DNA of 64,000 bases. Origin: Montifringilla adamsi (lineage: Eukaryota > Chordata > Aves > Passeriformes > Passeridae). Position 1 is the stretch's first letter, and every line of letters starts with the position of its first letter. The stretch lies in contig JAGGNK010010337.1 in NCBI GenBank assembly GCA_017590115.1, positions 2,927,679 to 2,991,678 on the forward strand, in the 5' to 3' direction. The notes below the pieces were generated by a model. That model saw nothing but the letters and a program-made list of their open reading frames with translations. It ran no database searches and was not told where the DNA came from. The translations under genes were made by a program, and so were the position numbers. Positions 58,501 through 64,000 of the stretch are shown here, piece by piece.

Positions 58501-61500
58501 GGCTGATCCTCAGGGCTGTACAGCTGAGGGAGAGGAGGTCTGGGAGGTGCTTCATCTTCCTGGAACAGGAAAGCACAGGGATTTGGCAAAGAGCATGAAA
58601 ACAGTCTGGCAGAAACTGCAAAATAAAGGTCAGTGCATTACATGAAGTATTTGTGACTGCTTCAGTGTGCTCTCCTCTGTCCACACCAGAAGCTTGAGGC
58701 TTTAAAGCCCAAGCAAGACCCAAGAAATCAACCACAAAGCATTTCCAAGGAAGGCTCTGAATATAAACACCTTCTAAACCAGTCTATGGCCACTGCACAA
58801 CAGGCTCCACATGTATCGTGCTGCAAGTGCTGCTGCTGAGCTCCAACACAAACACCACTGCTGTACCTCCACAGCGTGCACTTCCCACCCACGACACTCC
58901 CACTGCTCCTGACAGAAGGGAAATGGAAACACTGCTGAAGGAATCCCACAAGAGCAGTACTTACAACCTTTGGCTTGAGCTTGACTGGTGACTGAAGAGG
59001 TGGCTCGATTTTTTTCAGCTGCTGTGCTTGGTGCTGTGTCCTGGTCTGGAAATACGGCTGTGGGTACAGCCTGACCTCCAGAGGGGATTTCACCGGGCTG
59101 CGTGGAGGGCTCTGTGGGATGGACAGTTTGTTCTCCACAGCAGCGAGGGAAGCTGGTAAGGAAGGCACTGAAGACTGGGAAAATGAAGGCACTGTTTTTC
59201 TCTCTAGGGGAGAAATAGACAAAAACATTTCTTGATGACGATCCAGCGAGTCTTTCAGGCGAAAAATGAAACCACACGGTTCGGTATCATCCCGTAAAAT
59301 ATTCCCGGTGGAGGGCAGTGGGAGCAAAGGAAGGAGAAGCCTGGGAGTTACATGAAATCAGTCCATAAACTGCATCTGGCCCCATGCCACAGATCCTTAA
59401 GTTGCCTACAGATCTAGACCATCTCAGAACTATTTTATCTCTGTATGTGAGAGGTGAGTTTTGCAGTAGGCGTTAACAGTCTCTTGCTACCCCACCACAT
59501 CAGGTCCTGTCTTTGAAATGTAATAAAGCCACTGCAGCGCAGACCACACACACTTTGCTTTCCTCCCTTCCAGAGCTGATGTTGCTCTGCCCACCAAACA
59601 CCTGCCTGAACAGGGAGGGGAAAGGCAACCGCAGCAGGAGCAGCTGGGCTGCATCCGAGAGAAAAAAAAAACCACAATAAACCCAGAGAAAAAGCCCAGA
59701 GAAAAGCTCCTGGACAGGATGCAGAACAGATACTACACTGGCAAGGGCCTGGCACCTGACAGAAACCCCTTCTGCAACTTGAAGAATGTAGCGCATTATG
59801 GTTATTGTTTTCCCTTCTTTTTATGGCTTGTTACATTTTAGAACCATTGGTATGTGAAACAAATAAGAAAAAACCTTTCTGTCACCTCAGGCAAGAAACA
59901 CCAAGTTTATGCACTCAATCAACAGAGATTTCTGACACATCCAGTAGCAGAATTAACTGGATTTTCTGCAGCAGAACAAACTCCCAGATTATTGGCACAG
60001 ACCCAAAGACTCAGCTGCATTGGTATATTTTTTTTTTTCACTATATTCCCCTTACCTGGATTCTTTATAGAGTCTACTATGGTTTTGTAGTTTGCTTTAT
60101 TTGCACTCAAGCCAGCTGTAACATCTTCAATTCTCCACAAGTCTTTTTGTATTTGTGTTTTCTCCTGTTGTTTGTAGTGAAAGAAAAAAAAAATCAATTA
60201 TGCCTCGGTTTTAATTTATTATGGGCCTTTCCTTCTTTTGATGTCACCAAACTACAACTAAAGAACTTACAAGAAATCTTAGCAGTTTAGAAATTAGTTG
60301 AATAATTATTTTAAAATAAAAATTAATAAATACAAAACACCAACAAACATATATTGTCCATAAAATTTATTAGAGCATTTTCTGACTCTTGGAAGACTTC
60401 CTATAGAAGACAGGGGAAAAGAGACAAGTTTTTATTTTTCTACAATATTGTTCAGACTACAAAAATATAGTTTAGTGTTCTACATAAAATGAGTTTCCAG
60501 AACCTTTTAATTTGAACTTTGTTCTTAAATCCTATACCTATCAAATTTAAGACTGCTAAAGCAACCATAAAAACATCTCAATACTTTTAGAGGAAATATC
60601 CAGTATTTAAAAAGCAGAAAATCAAACTCAGAATTGCTGACAATTTTAATTTCTGCTTATATTTGAGTTGTTAGGCCTACTGGCCATGATGTATTACAGG
60701 TTAAAACAATATACTGCTGCTGCTCCAGGACTTGGTCTCATCTTGCATCCTATTTGTTTTACCAAGGCTTTTTTCCAGGAGGAAAGAAAGAAAGGGAAGC
60801 ATTGTCTACAGACTGAGCTGCATCACAGCCTGGCTCCTGAAGCCACCATTTCAGTCACTCCAATCATCTTAAATAGCTGCTGTCATCTAATTCATTAAAG
60901 CCTGGTAACACAGATTTCAAAAAATTTGCATCAAGAATAAACTTAGTAAAACCAATACCATTAAAGAAAGTGAAGGCAGTGAAACACTTCAGAATTGCTC
61001 ACAAACTGCTCAAGAACTCCAGAAATTCATCACTTGCCATGAGCTGCAAAATAGCTACTAATTAATCCTATAAGGCTAGGGTGGAAAAAAACTTCAGGAA
61101 AAGCTGTTACACCTCATAGAGCTAAGGAAGGCATATAAATTGCTTTCCACTTTCTGTCTTAAATCAGGAAATATGTTCAGCCAGGTTACAGATCAGCAAA
61201 CAGGGTGCCAAGAACACAAACATTTAAATGATGGAGAATGTTATTTCCCTGTAGTAAACTCACTCGATAGGACATATTTTGAAAGATTGTCAGGACACAA
61301 ACTATAAATTTGCACATTTCATTTCATTTTTCTGAGATTAATCATACTACAAGGAACCAAATGATGGATTTACAACAATCAAGCCTCAGAACTGGTGAAA
61401 AAAACCCACTATGTTGCACTGAAAATCCTGCTTCTGAAACCACTCAGAAAATGTTTGATTAGTTAATGTAAAAAAGCCAGATCTTTTGATATTATCTCTT

Positions 61501-63683
61501 CCCATTACTTAAATATTGATGTGAAGAAAATATTTTAGATCTAAAATGGACCCAGGCTGAACGATAAGCAGATTAATTAATTTTAAAATTATGAAAGCCA
61601 AGATTGCTGTTTACAGAGGGGTATAAATAAACTGTATTGGCAAGCAGGAAGAGGTAACTTGGAGAGAAAATTTTATTTCTCTAACTTCCTTCAAACAGAA
61701 ACATAATTTAGACTGACAAAGCCAGAGGAGAAAGACGTACCAACTAAGAAGTTATCACTGAAAAAGTAACCCATCTCAGTTAAATTCAGCATGTCCAGAT
61801 CCCCCCCAACCCTTCAGCAAAAGACAATTGAAGCTGCATTCTAAAAAGCAAGATTTACTCTGACCAAGCTGCTTAAACATTTAGGTTTTAACCTCTTAAT
61901 TAATGCTACATAGAAACAACATCAGCGGTCTCCTACAGCAACTTGAGCCTGCAAATTTACTGAATTTTTAATAATATTCCACGAAGACTGCATTTTTTTA
62001 AAATACAGTGTATATTAATTTAGTGCTATTGGAAAATGCTAGATAAACAATCTTGAATCTACATGCCTTTGGGCAGAGATCAAAAAAATTCTAACTATTA
62101 TGGGTACTTCAATTGAGACTTCTTTGAAGGAAGATACTTTTTTAGAATATTCAGTACTTTCTGAAAAAATCAGTTCCCCTTAGAATCTCCAAAATAGGTA
62201 TTCAGGAACATTTTTTTAAAACTTAGCCAAACATATCTGTGCATACTATATGTATAGATATATAAAAGTATACACACATACAACTGATAATGTGCTTATG
62301 GCTGTGTGTGTGTTTATAATTAATCACTTATGTGATATGAGATGATAATCAAACTGAATTAACATTTTTTTTCTGTGCAAACCACACTCCCTTCCATATG
62401 TATTGGTGAATCCCATGCCACACACCCAGTATTTTAAGCATGTTTAACACCTAACTGGAAATTTTATCTCAAAGTAGTCTAAAAAGATGTATTTTGTTTA
62501 AAGGTGTAATTTGCCTCTGTTAAACTAATTAATTTCATACAAGGACCACTTTGTTCTACTATTCCCTTGGGATTTTTTTTAAAATATATTCTACAGCTGA
62601 GCTCAATTACATATTCTGACTCCAGAAACTGAATCACTTCCCCACATCCCAAAATGAAAAGTAAATTAAAATGTACTTTCAAGATTGATGCAATCAAAAA
62701 AGGTTTTACAACTCTTGCTTTGATACTAACATTCGTTCATTAATAGTGAAAATAAACAGGCTTCGTATTATATCTGATCAGATACTTAATGCAAGCAAGC
62801 TAAAAAACTTAACTAGTGAGTTCTTTTGGTCCAGGATATTTGGAACAGTAGACTAAGAGTTGAGAAAAATGTATACATTAACAGTGTTCCTTGTGTTCAG
62901 CTCACACTAAGGAAAAATTATCCAGTATTCCCTGAGAATAAAGTCACCAGCTGTAAGCAGGTATGTAGAAATAATCTGGTATTCCACATCCATTTCAGCA
63001 AAGAAAATAACTGAGCTTCAAACAAAGCTTCTTTTTAAAATTTGAAACTGAATAATTGATTTAAAACTGGGATGCCTTTCAATTACTGATGGCTGTTAAA
63101 CACTTATTCCACTTCACAAAACAATCTGCAGAGATAAATCTTCCATAACTAGAAGAACATGACAAAGAACAAGTAATGACAATAACAACCAGTGACTGAT
63201 GCTCTTAAAAATGGATAAAGAAGCCAACAATGTCAGATCAAATAAATGGAAGGCTAAGAAGTCCTGCACAGTCTTATAAATTGAATAGGTTATCAATGTC
63301 AAGATGTCAGCATGTAATAAAAACGTAATAAAATAATAACAAATTTGCATAGACAACTTTTGGGAAACTGTGGCACTACTGCATGTGTGCTGCAAGACAA
63401 TGCAGTGGTTTTCTCACTGCACAGCCATGCTGCCACACACTGCCTGAACTCAGCAAACCAAATTACATGACAGCTGAACACACTGCAAAAATGGCAGAGA
63501 AAATTTCTCTTATGAAATGGTAACTTGAAGCTCAGACTAAACCATCCCCTAAGTGTTTACAGTGTCTGGAAATGGACTCACCTGAGATAACAATGAACTG
63601 TTCATCTGCTCCTGTAAGGCTTTTTTCAGCTGGCTCACATCCTTCTCTAATTTCAGATACTCATTCCAGGCATTTTCCATCTC
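44888..63683 (-). CDS. PLEKHA7: PLEKHA7, C-terminal half (11 exons, partial)
   Basis: Eleven minus-strand exons join in phase to give about 496 residues that end the protein; the 5' exons lie beyond the right edge. PLEKHA7 is an adherens-junction protein of epithelia. Its N-terminal WW and PH domains, which are not in this window, bind PDZD11 and phosphoinositides. Its central region binds p120-catenin. It recruits CAMSAP3 (Nezha), linking microtubule minus ends to the zonula adhaerens. Visible here, in order, are a coiled coil (MENAWNEYLKLEKD), the QIQKDLWRIEDV segment, a Pro-rich linker with SPPRSPVKSP, the PPRPPLP and LKRQSDERKRDREL segments, RPKSALERLYSGDHQRGKM, the acidic DLEPQDYDLDISRE and a last coiled coil (TEELAARQRKAEKIKNILTK). 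All junctions have GT..AG ends. No break or missing exon is seen. Confidence 0.97.
45224..45290 (-). mobile_element. Short CR1 3'-end fragment in PLEKHA7 intron
   Basis: The plus-strand sequence TCACAGAATGGTTGGGGTAG followed by GAAGGGATCTCTGAAGGTCA and CCCCCTGCTCGAGTC is the reverse complement of the CR1 terminus. Only about 65 bases survive. It is inserted antisense to CR1 transcription on the plus strand, in the last PLEKHA7 intron. Confidence 0.8.
45300..49500 (-). other. PLEKHA7: PLEKHA7 last intron (rest)
   Basis: About 4.2 kb of intron with no recognised exon or RNA. It includes a T/G low-complexity tract at 47420-47518. Confidence 0.6.
47420..47518. repeat. T-rich/G low-complexity tract
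   Basis: About 100 bases of T runs interrupted by short G runs, including GGGGG and GGG. On the transcribed minus strand this is an A/C-rich run. It lies inside the last PLEKHA7 intron and has no known role. Confidence 0.85.
49523..49665 (-). CDS. PLEKHA7: PLEKHA7 penultimate exon: QLQEQERIITISYALASEA
   Basis: 143 bases encoding MHNLQPTVAQDN, the conserved SQLQEQERIITISYALASEA and SQRSKEVA, plus one base. The acceptor is TTTCCCCCCAG|TAT and the donor is GTAGCAG|GTAATG. Reading through the donor would add only Asn-Ala before a stop, so the true end lies in a further exon at 44.9 kb. Confidence 0.95.
50486..50619 (-). CDS. PLEKHA7: PLEKHA7 exon: C-terminal coiled coil
   Basis: 134 bases encoding LSKPEKVVIPERYVELEPEE and then PLSTEELAARQRKAEKIKNI and LTKS, with the last two bases in a split Ser codon. 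The charged heptad-like second half is the family's C-terminal coiled coil. The acceptor is TTTCTACAG|TTG and the donor is TCCAG|GTTAGG. Confidence 0.96.
51965..52080 (+). mobile_element. CR1 3'-end fragment in PLEKHA7 intron
   Basis: Plus-orientation CR1 terminus: AAGGCCAGGCTGGATGGAGC, then 'GCAGTGGAAGGTGTCCCAGC', 'CATGGCAGGAGGCTGGAATT', 'AGATCATCTTTAAAGTCCCTTCC' and a final ATGATTCTA, a single surviving unit of the CR1 terminal microsatellite. It belongs to a different CR1 subfamily from the copy at 25.6 kb, judging by this terminus. Confidence 0.88.
53119..53271 (-). CDS. PLEKHA7: PLEKHA7 exon: WKREQEFDLQLLERA
   Basis: 51 codons, phase 0 at both ends. It starts WKREQEFDLQLLERA, carries an acidic GEDKDENEW stretch and ends DLEPQDYDLDISRE. 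The acceptor is TATTACCAG|TGG and the donor is AGAGAG|GTAACA. Confidence 0.96.
55483..55558. repeat. Paired A36 and A22 tracts
   Basis: A36 (55483-55518), an 18-base spacer GAGGGATATGATAAGTAC, then A22 (55537-55558). Each A run is followed by a similar GAGG...ATGAT motif, which suggests a local duplication of an A-tract and its flank. No retrogene body precedes it. Confidence 0.85.
56403..56420. repeat. A18 homopolymer
   Basis: Run of eighteen A about 55 bases from the PLEKHA7 exon ending at 56475, in intron sequence on the transcribed strand's far side. No function is known. Confidence 0.85.
56475..56675 (-). CDS. PLEKHA7: PLEKHA7 exon: RPKSALERLYSGDHQ
   Basis: 67 codons, phase 0 at both ends. 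It begins ERPKSALERLYSGDHQRGKM, continues with SAEEQLERMKRHQKALVRER and ends ADVGS. It is a basic, helical segment and one of the most conserved parts of the family. The acceptor is GACTTCTCCAG|GAG and the donor is GGCTCA|GTATGT. Confidence 0.97.
57075..57154 (-). CDS. PLEKHA7: PLEKHA7 exon: LSGSTSRLHQSSTI
   Basis: 80 bases that complete a Gly codon and encode LSGSTSRLHQSSTISSFATL and then RRDRSK. The region is Ser/Thr rich. The acceptor is CCTTATAAAG|GT and the donor is TCCAAG|GTAAGT. Confidence 0.95.
57984..58101 (-). CDS. PLEKHA7: PLEKHA7 exon: VELRSYMSEPELA
   Basis: 118 bases encoding VELRSYMSEPELAMVGGD and onward to SGYQTLPTR, plus one base. The acceptor is TTCCGTATAG|GTG and the donor is CCCGTG|GTAAGC. 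It joins in phase to the next exon to give the conserved LPTRGLSGSTSRL run. Confidence 0.95.
58371..58559 (-). CDS. PLEKHA7: PLEKHA7 exon: PPRPPLPQLYSPEDQPP
   Basis: 63 codons, phase 0 at both ends. It starts EDEAPPRPPLPQLYSPEDQP and ends with DRELGQYVNGDYR. It contains the conserved TSVRGLKRQSDERKRDREL block. The acceptor is CTGTTCCAG|GAA and the donor is TACAGG|GTGAGC. Confidence 0.96.
58965..59203 (-). CDS. PLEKHA7: PLEKHA7 exon: proline-rich linker
   Basis: 239 bases, phase 1 to 0. The product is low complexity and Ser/Pro rich, with SIPQSPPRSPVKSPLEVRLY followed later by LQSPVKLKPKV. The acceptor is TTCTCCCCTAG|AG and the donor is AAAGGTT|GTAAGTAC. The SP and TP-like sites suggest proline-directed phosphorylation or SH3 binding (inference). 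The frame is open beyond the acceptor, but the sequence there does not resemble the family. Confidence 0.93.
60056..60164 (-). CDS. PLEKHA7: PLEKHA7 exon: QIQKDLWRIEDV
   Basis: 109 bases encoding EKTQIQKDLWRIEDVTAG and onward to VDSIKNP, plus one base. The acceptor is ACAAACAACAG|GAG and the donor is AATCCAG|GTAAGG. The QIQKDLWRIEDV block is typical of the PLEKHA5/6/7 family, and this exon is highly conserved. Confidence 0.95.
60170..63575 (-). other. PLEKHA7: PLEKHA7 intron
   Basis: About 3.4 kb of AT-rich intron with no recognised exon. The flanking exons join without any missing residues relative to the family, so no coding exon is expected here. Confidence 0.65.
63582..63683 (-). CDS. 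PLEKHA7: PLEKHA7 exon: coiled-coil segment
   Basis: 34 codons, phase 0 at both ends, starting EMENAWNEYLKLEKDVSQLK and ending in ...NSSLLSQ. Leucines and other hydrophobics at heptad spacing indicate a coiled coil. The acceptor is TGTTAACAG|GAG and the donor is TCTCAG|GTGAGT. This is the most 5' PLEKHA7 exon in the window. Confidence 0.95.
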
Positions 63684-64000
63684 CTGTTAACAGAAGGAAT
63701 ACTCTAACACTGTGCTAACTTCAAAACCACTTTCTCCATCCTCTAATTGAGCACCAAAGAGTTTTGAAGTTACTGTTCTATTATAAAAAGAAGTAAAGAA
63801 TCCATTTTAGTCTACATTGTTGCTTAGACTTGATTATACACCTGAAAACCCCTCATAGCTTGCACAATCAAGTCAAGAACCTGTAGTTAAAAACCTCTGG
63901 CCAGCTTCCTGACACAACACCAAATTGGCATGTAACACAATCCCTGCACCAGCACAGCCCTTTTTCCAGTGACTTGCTATTTATGCCCACAAATACATTT

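Noticed and set aside
58728..59327. 199-codon minus frame extending beyond the PLEKHA7 exon at 58965-59203
   Set aside because: Only the spliced segment matches PLEKHA7. The extensions cross the acceptor and donor into intron.

Overview
This is a window of vertebrate nuclear DNA, almost certainly from a bird. It holds intron-rich genes with GT..AG splicing, two CpG islands, and fragments of CR1 LINEs with the typical avian 3' end (the 'AGAATGGTTTGGGTTGGAAG' type of sequence). Two protein-coding genes are recognised from their spliced products. C11orf58 (small acidic protein, SMAP) lies on the + strand at about 32.4-37.0 kb. The 3' half of PLEKHA7 lies on the - strand from about 43.4 kb to beyond the right edge. 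In mammals these two genes are neighbours in the order SOX6(-) - C11orf58(+) - PLEKHA7(-). The left end therefore probably carries the 5' end of SOX6, but none of its coding sequence is present.

Layout. 1-3.7 kb: a GC-rich, CpG-island-like block with several good minus-strand splice donors (candidate non-coding first exons of SOX6) and a plus-strand TATA box plus donor that suggest a divergent transcript. 3.7-32.1 kb: AT-rich, gene-free DNA with few repeats, holding MIR-like SINE relics at 8.7, 28.8 and 29.9 kb and a 0.7 kb CR1 at 25.6-26.3 kb. 32.16-32.42 kb: a CR1 relic that touches the C11orf58 CpG island. 32.78-36.96 kb: four C11orf58 coding exons with a poly(A) signal; the expected first coding exon is not found. 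37-43.4 kb: nothing recognised. 43.4-64 kb: eleven PLEKHA7 exons encoding about 496 C-terminal residues, whose reading phases all join correctly. The two genes converge tail to tail, with about 8 kb between the C11orf58 poly(A) signal and the PLEKHA7 stop codon.

The two genes have no known shared pathway. PLEKHA7 is an adherens-junction protein. C11orf58 is a small acidic protein of poorly known function. I found no operon, CRISPR array, phage or other undescribed system. The most useful anomalies are the absent first coding exon (and absence of any ATG) in the C11orf58 CpG island, the clustered promoter and splice signals at the SOX6-side island, and a 40-A/18-G purine tract next to it. Most of the other open frames in the window look like chance frames or CR1 antisense.
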